From contig CATLLN010000003.1 of NCBI GenBank assembly GCA_950022695.1, positions 62,001-126,000 on the forward strand: 64,000 nt of DNA. Reading direction: 5' to 3'. This document shows positions 52,290 to 59,949 of this stretch, piece after piece. Position 1 is the first letter of the stretch. Every line of letters begins with the position of its first letter. A program made the translations under genes and the position numbers. Under the pieces are notes generated by a model that had not been told where the DNA came from, did no database searches, and saw only the letters and a program-made list of their open reading frames with translations. The DNA is from an uncultured bacterium. GTDB taxonomy: Bacteria > Cyanobacteriota > Vampirovibrionia > Gastranaerophilales > Gastranaerophilaceae.

Positions 52290-52640
52290 TTATCCTACAG
52301 AACAGAATGATGAGCAAGATGCTCCGGAAAAAGAAGATGCTCCGCCAAAATCTCCGCCACCAAATCCGCAATCCCCAAGAACTGCAACAGCTGCGGCGAA
52401 TTCACCCATAAATCCTGTACCTTCAGAATCTGTAAAATCACAATCTGAATACATTGAATAATCAATAACAGAAGGATTAGAAGAAATATATGTATCATAC
52501 TCTCCAACAGTTAACAAACTTTTTGCTTCACTTAAACCCATTGCTAAAACACCTGCATTTTCTACCGGATTATTTTTAACATTATTAGTCTTATTTGAAG
52601 CTGAACTTTTTGATGCTTGTTTTCCGAATAGTAATATCAT
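52290..52640 (-). CDS. Small protein with Gly/Ser/Cys-rich C-terminus
   Basis: A 116-residue protein I do not recognise. The N-terminal 35 residues are Lys/Ser/Asn-rich, then comes a helical part (AGVLAMGLSEAKSLLTVGEY) and an acidic aromatic segment (DYSMYSDCDFTDSEG). The C-terminal tail is GDCGFGGGDFGGASSFSG followed by ASCSSFCSVG, with four of the five cysteines in the last 30 residues. Such a tail could be a modified peptide, a metal site or a disulfide-rich end. No maturation enzyme is adjacent. It has its own promoter-like box and terminator. A strong TAGGAGA ribosome site supports the start. Confidence 0.65.
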   Translation of the reverse strand: MILLFGKQASKSSASNKTNNVKNNPVENAGVLAMGLSEAKSLLTVGEYDTYISSNPSVIDYSMYSDCDFTDSEGTGFMGEFAAAVAVLGDCGFGGGDFGGASSFSGASCSSFCSVG

Positions 52641-52667
52641 TTGTCTCTCCTAATATCTCGTATTCTT

Positions 52668-52681
52668 TACATCTATATAAA
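52668..52681 (-). promoter_or_regulatory. Shared AT-rich promoter-like box (copy 2)
   Basis: On the minus strand TTTATATAGATGTA, 27 bases before the start codon of the 116-aa protein; identical over 14 bases (15 with the preceding C) to the box at 31691-31704. Confidence 0.5.
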
Positions 52682-52703
52682 GGATTTTTAAAATAACCGA
52701 TTT
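52678..52703 (+). promoter_or_regulatory. Weak sigma-28-like site facing the 216-aa protein gene
   Basis: TAAAGGAT, 10 bases, ACCGATTT. The match is poorer than the two minus-strand sites and the spacer is one base short. The next plus-strand gene begins 133 bases downstream, so this is a candidate only. Confidence 0.25.
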
Positions 52704-52802
52704 CAGCATGTATTTTTTTCGTTACAATTCTTAATAAGAATTTAAAGCTTAAGGTTTAGACATCTAAACCCAATGGTTGATGTACATGTCAAAAAAGAGT
52801 TG

Positions 52803-52817
52803 TACTATAGATGTGTA
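52803..52817 (+). promoter_or_regulatory. Related AT-rich box (copy 3, weaker)
   Basis: TACTATAGATGTGTA, 19 bases before the TTG start at 52837. It shares the TATAGATGT core with copies 1 and 2. Confidence 0.35.
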
Positions 52818-52836
52818 GATTAGGGAGGTAAAAGAA

Positions 52837-53484
52837 TTGAAGAGATTATTTTTAATATTCACATTCTTAATTACATTTGCTATCTCAAATATGACAGCAC
52901 AAGCTGCAGAGAATAGTTTACACACAATTACATTAGAAAAAAACAATTCCGGATATAATATCATACTCGGTTCTGATAAGGTTGCAAAAGTAATTAAGAA
53001 AACACCATCAGAAAACGAACTTATTATGGAACTAACAGGTATCACTTCGTCTGAAACAGTTAATGCTTTATATAAAGGTACAAACAACATTGACAGACTT
53101 GTTATCGAAAACTCTGCACCAAATAAATTAAAAGTTTATATTACAGCAGAAAACATAAAAGAATCAACAGTAATGATTGAACCGCTAAACGGTGAAACAA
53201 CAATTGTCGGCGAAAGTGTTCCTCTAGACAAAGTCCTGTGGGTAACCTTTGTATTTGCGTTATTTGCAGTAATTTTTAAAATTTCAAAAGATATTTCAGA
53301 AGAAGACGATAAAATTCTGATTAAAAAAGATATCAAAGACAGAGAAATTCAGTTATACAGAAAATACAGAAGTGAAATGTCAATTAATACAGGTATAGAT
53401 TCTCATACAGACTTAAGAATGAGAAAAATGCTTAAAAAAATTGACAGAAAAATAGATGAAAGACTAACATCTGTTGTTAAATAA
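52837..53484 (+). CDS. Single-pass membrane protein with AMIN-like periplasmic domain
   Basis: A 215-residue protein starting at TTG 52837, supported by GGGAGG 9 bases upstream. Residues 1-24 are a signal peptide (AQAAEN). Residues about 28-125 form a beta-rich AMIN-like domain (HTITLEKNNSGYNIILGSD opening). A membrane helix is at about 132-150 (LWVTFVFALFAVIF), followed by a basic cytoplasmic tail of 65 residues. The layout, AMIN-like domain then one helix then a charged tail, suggests wall- or secretion-associated assembly. Function unknown. A terminator follows. Confidence 0.72.
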   Translation: MKRLFLIFTFLITFAISNMTAQAAENSLHTITLEKNNSGYNIILGSDKVAKVIKKTPSENELIMELTGITSSETVNALYKGTNNIDRLVIENSAPNKLKVYITAENIKESTVMIEPLNGETTIVGESVPLDKVLWVTFVFALFAVIFKISKDISEEDDKILIKKDIKDREIQLYRKYRSEMSINTGIDSHTDLRMRKMLKKIDRKIDERLTSVVK

Positions 53485-53532
53485 AGTTTAAACCTCAAAA
53501 ACTTAAATATATCCCTAAAACATTTTATGTCT

Positions 53533-53558
53533 GGCAAGTTTAACAACTTGCCCTTTTT
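53533..53558 (+). terminator. Rho-independent terminator after the AMIN-like protein gene
   Basis: GGCAAGTT, loop TAAC, AACTTGCC, then CTTTTT. It lies 48 bases past the stop codon. Confidence 0.9.
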
Positions 53559-53593
53559 ATTTATAATTATATAAATCATGAAGTTTCATGAAG

Positions 53594-53618
53594 AAAAACT
53601 TTATTATATAAAGTTTTT
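53594..53618 (-). terminator. Hairpin, probable terminator of the 118-aa membrane protein gene
   Basis: AAAAACTTTA, loop of five, TAAAGTTTTT: a perfect 10-bp AT-rich stem 42 bases past the minus-strand stop. The high AT content makes it weaker than the others. Confidence 0.55.
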
Positions 53619-53660
53619 CAGAAGAAAGCGAGGAATTATGTAAAAAGATTTATACCCGAA

Positions 53661-54017
53661 TTAAATAGCAAACTTAAAAATTAAATATAAATACAATGGA
53701 ACTGTAATAATTGGAAATATTATAGTAGAAAACTTTTGAAGTTTTGTAAGTGGCTTGTGCTGAATTATCTTAAATGTTGAAATTGCTGATAGTAATATCG
53801 CAATTATATATATAATAAAAAACAGTAATATAATCAATGCTTCAACCAAAACCATATAATTTGATAAGCTTAATGGTTCACCTTGACTCTCTGATAAAAA
53901 TAAGATAACTAAAACACAATAAAGATATATAGAAAAAATCAATAAAAAAAGAGAAAAAACACAAGTAAAACACTGAAACAGAAAATATAAACTTAATAAA
54001 ATATTTTTAACTTTCAT
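53661..54017 (-). CDS. Small integral membrane protein, hypothetical
   Basis: A 118-residue, very hydrophobic protein with three predicted membrane helices (about 8-35, 48-72 and 92-115). No family recognised. Composition is extreme (Ile, Leu, Phe, Tyr) and AT-rich. There is no ribosome site before ATG 54017, and a good promoter ends 11 bases upstream, so the message should have almost no leader. It stands alone between convergent and same-strand neighbours. Confidence 0.6.
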   Translation of the reverse strand: MKVKNILLSLYFLFQCFTCVFSLFLLIFSIYLYCVLVILFLSESQGEPLSLSNYMVLVEALIILLFFIIYIIAILLSAISTFKIIQHKPLTKLQKFSTIIFPIITVPLYLYLIFKFAI

Positions 54018-54028
54018 AAAGTGATATT

Positions 54029-54057
54029 AGTATAAATATAAAAAAAGTTAAATACAA
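54029..54057 (-). promoter_or_regulatory. Sigma-70 promoter with very short leader
   Basis: On the minus strand TTGTAT, a 17-base spacer and TATACT, with 11 bases to the ATG of the 118-aa membrane protein, so the predicted 5' leader is about 4-5 bases. Confidence 0.55.
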
Positions 54058-54100
54058 ATACAAAAGAATCGTGATATTTGGATATTTACAGTAGAAATTT

Positions 54101-54132
54101 ACAAAGGAGATGGGTTATACCATCTCCTTTGT
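54101..54132 (-). terminator. Long hairpin overlapping the end of wecB
   Basis: ACAAAGGAGATGG, a six-base loop and a perfect 13-base complement. The upstream arm contains the last codons of wecB. Only a weak T tract follows, so it may be a terminator or a 3'-end stabiliser. Confidence 0.6.
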
Positions 54133-55248
54133 AAAATACTCTCTTATTATTCGTTCTATTGTTTCAGAAGAATCACCTTTACCATATGGATTAAGTGTTT
54201 TCAAACGAGTTTCTTCTCTTGTCTTTGAAAGAATCTCTGAACTATATGACACAATTTTATCATATTCTGCGCCAACAAGAACTGAAACTCCTGCATCAAT
54301 TCCTTCCTGGCGTTCTGTTTCATAACGCATTACAAGAGTCGGACAGCCAAATGACGGTGCTTCTTCTTGTATTCCTCCAGAATCTGTCAAAATAAGTTTT
54401 GCATTTTTCATTAAATAAACTAAATAAGGATAATCAAGCGGCTTCAATAAATAAACATTTTCATATTCACCAAGTCTTGAATAAATCTTACACTTTACAT
54501 TCGGGTTCGGATGAACCGGAATTACAAACTTATGGTCAGAATAAGATTTCACAAGTGTTTCTATTGAATCCAAAATTCTGTCAATTCTTTCACCATGATT
54601 TTCTCTACGATGAGCAGTTATAAGTACAAGTTTATCATCAACTTCAATATCTTGCTCTTTAAAAAAGATTTCTGCTTGCTCCATTGTTCTGTTAGAAAGA
54701 CAAAAAAGAGCATCTATAACTGTATTTCCGGTGACATAAATTTTATTTTCTGCAATATCTTCTTTTAATAAAGCCTTTTTATTTTTTTCTGTTGGTGCAA
54801 AATGTAAACTTGCGACACGAGATGTCATCTGACGCATAACTTCTTCAGGAAACGGCTCATAAATATCATAGGAGCGAAGCCCTGCCTCAACATGAAACAC
54901 AGGTATTTTACGGTAAAAACTTGTCAAAGCCCCGCACAAAACTGTCATTGTATCACCTTGAACAATAGTTGCATCAATTTTGTTATCTTCAAAAACCTTA
55001 TCCAGAGATGTCAAAATTCTTGACTGAACCTCAACCAGTGTTTGATTTTCACGCATACAATCAAGGTTTATATCTGCTTGAAGCCCAAAATAAGCAAGAG
55101 TTTGATTAGAAAGCTCTTTCTGCTGTTCTGTATTACAAATTATTACTCTGTATTCTTGTGGGTATTTTTTTAATTCTAATATCACAGGAGCTAGTTTTAT
55201 AACTTCCGGACGTGTTCCAAAAACAAATAGTATATTCTTCTTATTCAT
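54115..55248 (-). CDS. wecB: UDP-N-acetylglucosamine 2-epimerase (non-hydrolysing)
   Basis: Converts UDP-GlcNAc to UDP-ManNAc for surface polysaccharide, teichoic-like polymer or enterobacterial-common-antigen-type glycans. It is 377 residues, normal. Key motifs are FGTRPEVIKLAPVI, VQGDTMTVLCGALTSF, HVEAGLRSYDIYEPFPEE, TAHRRENHGERI and LTDSGGIQEEAPSFGCP. It is monocistronic. No ManNAc dehydrogenase lies nearby, so the product may feed the glycan cluster at 34.8-45.0 kb or another locus. Confidence 0.95.
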   Translation of the reverse strand: MNKKNILFVFGTRPEVIKLAPVILELKKYPQEYRVIICNTEQQKELSNQTLAYFGLQADINLDCMRENQTLVEVQSRILTSLDKVFEDNKIDATIVQGDTMTVLCGALTSFYRKIPVFHVEAGLRSYDIYEPFPEEVMRQMTSRVASLHFAPTEKNKKALLKEDIAENKIYVTGNTVIDALFCLSNRTMEQAEIFFKEQDIEVDDKLVLITAHRRENHGERIDRILDSIETLVKSYSDHKFVIPVHPNPNVKCKIYSRLGEYENVYLLKPLDYPYLVYLMKNAKLILTDSGGIQEEAPSFGCPTLVMRYETERQEGIDAGVSVLVGAEYDKIVSYSSEILSKTREETRLKTLNPYGKGDSSETIERIIREYFTKEMV

Positions 55249-55373
55249 AGCTGTAGTTTAGTATAAAAATTATAAATTTGCAATTAAACTTAATTACTTC
55301 AAATTATATTCTGGCGGCTAATTCACTTCTATCATATTGATTTTTATTATATACCCAAAGAAGGGAGAATTAT

Positions 55374-55610
55374 ATGTTTGACTTATTTATACTGGAAACC
55401 TGTCCGTACTGTCAAAAGGTTATGAATTTCTTGAAAGAAAAAAACATTAAATATCATAAATTCGATACCATGATAAACGATAATGTTCTTAGATTACTTT
55501 CTCTAGGCGGGAAAGATCAAGTCCCATTTTTATATAACGAAGACACAAATGAAAAAATATACGAGTCAGATGAAATAATTAAATATTTGACAAATTATGA
55601 ACAGGATTAA
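55374..55610 (+). CDS. Glutaredoxin-like protein
   Basis: A 78-residue thioredoxin-fold protein with the dithiol site C10-P-Y-C13 and the cis-proline in DQVPFLYNED (VPF), followed by DEIIKYL. Length and motif match class I glutaredoxins or NrdH-like redoxins. It is 2 bases upstream of the Hcp-like gene, so the two are co-transcribed and probably act together in redox or nitrosative-stress chemistry. Confidence 0.88.
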   Translation: MFDLFILETCPYCQKVMNFLKEKNIKYHKFDTMINDNVLRLLSLGGKDQVPFLYNEDTNEKIYESDEIIKYLTNYEQD

Positions 55611-55612
55611 TT

Positions 55613-57235
55613 ATGCAAAATAGTAATAGAGAATATAAAATAAATTACTTAGATACAAATGAATGTACTTCACGCGGAGCTTGTTCCGTATCACCTAGTA
55701 TTGCTTCAATGGAAGAAGTTGCAATGCTTTTTTTGCAACAGCTTGCTTATTATATTTTGAAACTTGAAAACTTTGGCGCCAGCAATGATAAAATTCGACT
55801 GGAAATAATTACAACACTTGCAAGCTTAATTTCACTAAACGAATTTAGTGAAAAACAACTTCATACAATAATCGTTAATGAATATTTCATGCTTGAAGAA
55901 GTGAAGAAAACCTACAACCAGCTTTGCAAAGAAAAAAACATTGTGCCGCAAGATATAAAACGTATCTCAAAGTTTAACGCTTCAACTAGTGTAGCTCAAA
56001 CAATAGCTCTTGGTGAAAAATTATTTCTTGAAAAATATAATAAAATTTCAACTGAACAAAAAAATCTTATTGAAATTTTAATGATTATAATTAAAAGTGT
56101 CAGCCTAAATCTTATAAAATTAAACGATTTTAACGAGTTTGACAGTGAAATTTATCATGAAATTTTAAAAACATTAGATATATTTAATGATAAAAAATTG
56201 CAAAATAAACAAGTGATGGAAAATATTTCAAAACTTGCAATGTTTGATTATAAACTTCAATTAAAAATAAGTGAATTGCTGTTAAAAACTTTTGACGGAA
56301 TTTCAAAAGTTGAAGTCTCTCATTCCACAACTAAAGGTAAGGCTATACTTGTTTCCGGAAACAATTTTTTTGATTTATTAAAAATTTTAGAAGAAACAAA
56401 AGATAAAGATATTGATATCTATACACATTCAAACTTGCTTATAACACATGCGCTTAACAAGTTCCATCAATTTAAAAACCTAAAAGGTCATTATGGAGAT
56501 AATACAGAAAATTGTATACTTGATTTTGCAACCTTCCCGGGTTCGATACTTCTAACTAAAAACTCAAAAAATAACACCGAATATCTATACCGCGGAAGAT
56601 TATTTTCAAATGATTACATTGTACCGAACGGTGTAATAAAAATTGAAAACGATAATTATGATGAGCTTATCGAAGCCTCAGAAAATGCCAAAGGATTTTC
56701 TAAAGGGAAAACAAAAGAAAATACTATACTTGGATTCAACGAACAAGAAATTGAAACTCAAATTAATACTATTATCGAAAAACTTAATAACGGTAGTATT
56801 GAAAAGCTCTATATTATTGGTATAGATCCACATTCACAAATACAAAAAGAATACTTTAAAGAGTTTCTGACAAAATTAAAACCTAAAGAATTTGCGATAA
56901 GTTTTTCATATGAAAGTAAAAAAGACAATGTCTTAACGATAAATATAGGAAATTACATTCCGCTTGCAAGCGCAATACTCAAAAAACTTTTTGATAAATA
57001 TCCGCTTTCAAGTAATAAAATAGTATTTTTATTTACAACCTGCGATGTTATGACAATCTCAAATATCATTATACTTAAAAATAAAGATGCTAAAAATATA
57101 CATATGGCAAAATGTCAGCCTACAATAATTAATCCATCTGTTTTTGAGACATTTAGCAATACATATTCAATAAAAACAACCACAAATCCCGAAAATGATT
57201 TAAATCTAATAAGAAAACAAAAAGACACTCCGTAA
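55613..57235 (+). CDS. Hybrid-cluster-protein (Hcp) homologue lacking most metal ligands
   Basis: A 540-residue protein that aligns along its length with Hcp/hydroxylamine reductase. C18-x5-C24 (ECTSRGACSVSP) matches only the second half of the four-cysteine N-terminal cluster. The Hcp core is recognisable as ILVSGNNFFDLLKILEETK, DIYTHSNLL, HYGDNTENCILDFATFPGS and KNIHMAKCQPTIINPSVF. However, the glutamate of YTHGE is Asn, the cysteine of TxNC is Ser, and the segments holding the other cluster cysteines and the WFEQKA Glu/Lys are replaced (FSYESKKDN, NIGNYIP, TTCDVM). It probably binds no hybrid cluster. It is paired with a glutaredoxin gene; its role is unknown. Confidence 0.68.
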   Translation: MQNSNREYKINYLDTNECTSRGACSVSPSIASMEEVAMLFLQQLAYYILKLENFGASNDKIRLEIITTLASLISLNEFSEKQLHTIIVNEYFMLEEVKKTYNQLCKEKNIVPQDIKRISKFNASTSVAQTIALGEKLFLEKYNKISTEQKNLIEILMIIIKSVSLNLIKLNDFNEFDSEIYHEILKTLDIFNDKKLQNKQVMENISKLAMFDYKLQLKISELLLKTFDGISKVEVSHSTTKGKAILVSGNNFFDLLKILEETKDKDIDIYTHSNLLITHALNKFHQFKNLKGHYGDNTENCILDFATFPGSILLTKNSKNNTEYLYRGRLFSNDYIVPNGVIKIENDNYDELIEASENAKGFSKGKTKENTILGFNEQEIETQINTIIEKLNNGSIEKLYIIGIDPHSQIQKEYFKEFLTKLKPKEFAISFSYESKKDNVLTINIGNYIPLASAILKKLFDKYPLSSNKIVFLFTTCDVMTISNIIILKNKDAKNIHMAKCQPTIINPSVFETFSNTYSIKTTTNPENDLNLIRKQKDTP

Positions 57236-57249
57236 TGAAGTGTCTTTTT
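57219..57249. terminator. Bidirectional terminator between the Hcp-like gene and rpsG
   Basis: AAAAAGACACT, a nine-base loop containing the Hcp-like stop codon, AGTGTCTTTTT. It serves both convergent transcripts. Confidence 0.9.
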
Positions 57250-57267
57250 GCTATATATATTAACAAA

Positions 57268-57738
57268 TTAATATCTGTAGTGAGCAAAAGCTTTGTTAGC
57301 TTCAGCCATTTTGTGAGTATCTTCACGTTTTTTGCAAGCTGCACCTTGACCGTTTGAAGCATCAATCAATTCATTAGTTAATTTATCGATGAATGATTTA
57401 CCGCCTCTTTTCTTAGCTGATTCAATCAACCAAGAAGAAGATAAAGCAAAACCTCTGTCAGCTTTAACTTCGATAGGTACTTGATAAGTAGAACCACCGA
57501 TACGACGTGCTTTTACTTCCAATAATGGAGTAGCATTAGTCATAGCTTTTTGGAAAATTTCGATTGGATCTTCGTTAGTTCTTTCTTTAATTCTTTCCAT
57601 TGTACCGTAGAAAATCTTTTCAGCTAAAGATTTTTTACCGCGTCTCATAATTCTGTTAATAAATTTAGAAACATCAACGCTGTTATATACTGGATCTGCT
57701 AAAGGTATTCTTCTTGCAGGTTTAGAACGTCTTGACAT
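57268..57738 (-). CDS. rpsG: 30S ribosomal protein S7
   Basis: 16S rRNA-binding protein that nucleates the head of the 30S subunit. It is 156 residues, normal. [40 protein letters not shown] and the C-terminal KKREDTHKMAEANKAFAHYRY are standard. Its ATG overlaps the rpsL stop by one base. The gene is followed by a terminator, so fusA and tuf are not in this operon. Confidence 0.98.
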   Translation of the reverse strand: MSRRSKPARRIPLADPVYNSVDVSKFINRIMRRGKKSLAEKIFYGTMERIKERTNEDPIEIFQKAMTNATPLLEVKARRIGGSTYQVPIEVKADRGFALSSSWLIESAKKRGGKSFIDKLTNELIDASNGQGAACKKREDTHKMAEANKAFAHYRY

Positions 57739-58124
57739 TACTTCTTACCTCCCTTTGCATTCTTTTTAGCACCATATTTTGATCTGCTTTGAGCACGGTT
57801 AGCAACACCTGCAGTATCTAAAGTACCACGAACGATGTGATAACGTACACCAGGTAAATCCTTAACACGGCCGCCTCTGATTAGAACAACACTGTGTTCT
57901 TGAAGGTTGTGACCAATACCAGGGATATATGAAGTTACTTCAAATCCGTTAGTTAATCTTACCCTAGCAACTTTTCTAAGTGCTGAGTTTGGTTTTTTAG
58001 GGGTTGTAGTGTAAACCCTTGTACAAACACCGCGTCTTTGAGGACAATTCATCAAAGCCGGAGATTTTGTTTTGTCTTGAAGCTTTTTACGTTCAGAACG
58101 TACTAGCTGGTTAATAGTTGGCAT
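57738..58124 (-). CDS. rpsL: 30S ribosomal protein S12
   Basis: Decoding-site protein of the 30S subunit. ATG 58124 ([15 protein letters not shown]) is used, with AAGGAG 7 bases upstream; an in-frame extension to 58148 has no merit. The 128-residue product has the wild-type [19 protein letters not shown] loop (K43, streptomycin-sensitive state) and [17 protein letters not shown]. It is the first gene of the rpsL-rpsG operon. Confidence 0.98.
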   Translation of the reverse strand: MPTINQLVRSERKKLQDKTKSPALMNCPQRRGVCTRVYTTTPKKPNSALRKVARVRLTNGFEVTSYIPGIGHNLQEHSVVLIRGGRVKDLPGVRYHIVRGTLDTAGVANRAQSRSKYGAKKNAKGGKK

Positions 58125-58257
58125 AATTTCTCCTTTTAATTTTACCAAATTTGCCCTATACTAAAGCGTTTATGGGAGCTTGGGCGTCACATCCCTGCTT
58201 ATCACATTGTACTAACCGTCAAATCCAGCACGAAAATTTCGGCTAGTATCCACTTAT

Positions 58258-58286
58258 ATCAAACATCAACCAACACCAAATGTCAA
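58258..58286 (-). promoter_or_regulatory. Possible rpsL promoter
   Basis: On the minus strand a perfect TTGACA, a 17-base spacer and TTTGAT (4 of 6 to consensus). The -35 falls at the end of intergenic repeat copy B. Leader to rpsL would be about 125 bases. Confidence 0.4.
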
Positions 58287-58341
58287 GGGGGTAAATCTAT
58301 TACAAGTATTTCCAAGTCATCTCAATAGTTGAGCTCAGTAG
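58277..58341. repeat. Imperfect intergenic repeat, copy B (upstream of rpsL)
   Basis: Counterpart of 49828-49892, sharing CAAATGTCAAG, GGGGTAAAT, TTTCCAAGTCATC and AGTTGAGCTC. A second CAAATGTCAAG occurs just outside it at about 58357. The remaining bases between rpsL and the Tic20-like gene show no gene. Confidence 0.7.
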
Positions 58342-58377
58342 CGAATTTATTGTTAACAAATGTCAAGCCGGCAATGA

Positions 58378-58785
58378 CTAACGCATCTGCCTGTCAATAA
58401 TTTTAGAAGAAACCCAATATACTCTCGGATATTTACCTAATAGTGCATAAATCGCCATATAAAGAGTTAATCCAATTATAAACATCTGACCTAACGAGTA
58501 TTGAAAAAACACAGGTTTTGTAAATTGTAAAGATATAAATGCCACAATATAATTCAAAAACGGCACATAAGATAAAATTTTCAGAATCAATTCAAGCCCG
58601 TAAGAAATTATAAAAAACATCAATGAAATAAAAATTGATTGAAAAGCATTATATCTTAAGAATCTGGACGGATTTTTCTTCCTAATGTAAAGAATTATCA
58701 TAACAATCATACCGCCCCAACCGGCAGTAACATATGAAAGAAAGGAAACCAATCTATCGAAAATTCCGACAGAATTATTACGCAT
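58378..58785 (-). CDS. Tic20-like membrane protein
   Basis: A 135-residue protein with four predicted membrane helices. The opening DRLVSFLSYVTAGWGGM and the motif NPSRFLRYNAFQSIFISLMFF match the Tic20/Ycf60-like family that I know mainly from cyanobacteria and plastids, where Tic20 is part of the protein import channel. The bacterial role is not established. It starts at the stop of the TPR gene (shared base), so the two are coupled. Confidence 0.75.
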   Translation of the reverse strand: MRNNSVGIFDRLVSFLSYVTAGWGGMIVMIILYIRKKNPSRFLRYNAFQSIFISLMFFIISYGLELILKILSYVPFLNYIVAFISLQFTKPVFFQYSLGQMFIIGLTLYMAIYALLGKYPRVYWVSSKIIDRQMR

Positions 58786-59840
58786 TAGACTTCTCCACGA
58801 ACAGATTTTACGTAATCATCCATAACTTGAGAGTATATCAATCTGTATTCATCATTTTCAGGAGCAATACTAATTGATGCACGATATGATGAAATTGCCT
58901 GTTCAATATCTTTATCAAGATAATGAGCATTTCCTAAAAGCATGTATGTTTCAGGATTATTTGGTTCTACCTGAAGAGCTTTTCTGTAAAGTTCTACAGC
59001 TTCTTTTATGCGCACTAAACTTGAATAAAGGTTAGCCAAAAGTACATACGCGTTTGATTGTTTAGCATCAAATTCGATGGCTTTTTTAAACATTTTTATA
59101 GCAGCATCAAATTCTTTAAATTCTGTCAATGAAATCGCATAACAAATATAAATTTTATATTTCTCTTCTGTCATTGATAAAGCTTTTTCATAATAAGCAA
59201 ATGCCTGCTTTTCATCTTTCATAAGAGTTAAAGCATTTGCAATACAAACTGCAATAAGCTCGTTATCGGGATTTAGAACAAAAACCTTTTTAAATAATTT
59301 TAAAGCTGTTTCATAGTCAAAAAGTTTGAAACAAACATTACCTAAATCAATTAACGCATTAATGTTTTCAGGATCGAGTGACAAAGCTTTTTCATAATAT
59401 GCTTTAGCTTCAACATAATCCTCAATATCTTGATATAAAAGCGCAATTGCATTATAGATTTCAGGGTTAGACGAATTTAAATCAATTGCTCTATTATAAT
59501 AGAACAGAGCTTTTGAGAAGTTCTTCCATTCTGCAAAAACATTACCGATGTTATAGTAAATCAAAAAGTTTTTCGGATTAACTTCAAGAGCTTTATTATA
59601 GTAAGAAAGCGACTTTCTAAAGTCTCTCTCATAAAACCACATTGTTCCCATACCGACAAGTGCCTGAACATCATCAGGACAAATTGCAAGTAAACTGTCC
59701 AATACCGACATAACTTTATCATAATCTTGCTGCTGCAAATAAAGCTCAGACAGAGCATGATAATTTTCTATTACATTAGGCTCTTTCGCCATTTTAACGA
59801 CAAGTTCGTTAATCTTCTCATTTAAACTCATATTTTCCAT
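58785..59840 (-). CDS. Tetratricopeptide-repeat protein
   Basis: A 351-residue protein composed of about nine 34-residue TPR units (for example ALSYYNKALEVNPKNFLIYYNIGNVF, ALFYYNRAIDLNSSNPEIYNAIALLY, AVELYRKALQVEPNNPETYMLLGNA). No signal peptide or other domain, so it is a cytosolic scaffold. Coupled to the Tic20-like gene downstream. The partner is unknown. Confidence 0.9.
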   Translation of the reverse strand: MENMSLNEKINELVVKMAKEPNVIENYHALSELYLQQQDYDKVMSVLDSLLAICPDDVQALVGMGTMWFYERDFRKSLSYYNKALEVNPKNFLIYYNIGNVFAEWKNFSKALFYYNRAIDLNSSNPEIYNAIALLYQDIEDYVEAKAYYEKALSLDPENINALIDLGNVCFKLFDYETALKLFKKVFVLNPDNELIAVCIANALTLMKDEKQAFAYYEKALSMTEEKYKIYICYAISLTEFKEFDAAIKMFKKAIEFDAKQSNAYVLLANLYSSLVRIKEAVELYRKALQVEPNNPETYMLLGNAHYLDKDIEQAISSYRASISIAPENDEYRLIYSQVMDDYVKSVRGEV

Positions 59841-59889
59841 GCTTTTATTGTAACTTATAATTCGGAATTTGTAAATTCGTTAATAATTT

Positions 59890-59922
59890 AAAACAGAAAG
59901 GCTCGCGGAGAATTCCGCGAGC
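59890..59922 (-). terminator. Rho-independent terminator
   Basis: GCTCGCGGA, loop GAAT, TCCGCGAGC, a GC-rich 9-bp stem, followed on the minus strand by TTTCTGTTTT. It serves the 196-aa gene. Confidence 0.88.
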
Positions 59923-59949
59923 CCTGATTGATGATATCTTTTATTATTC

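Noticed and set aside
58149-58377. A possible extra gene or structured RNA upstream of rpsL
   Set aside because: No frame of useful length is open and I could not build a convincing conserved fold; only the repeat and a possible promoter are visible.
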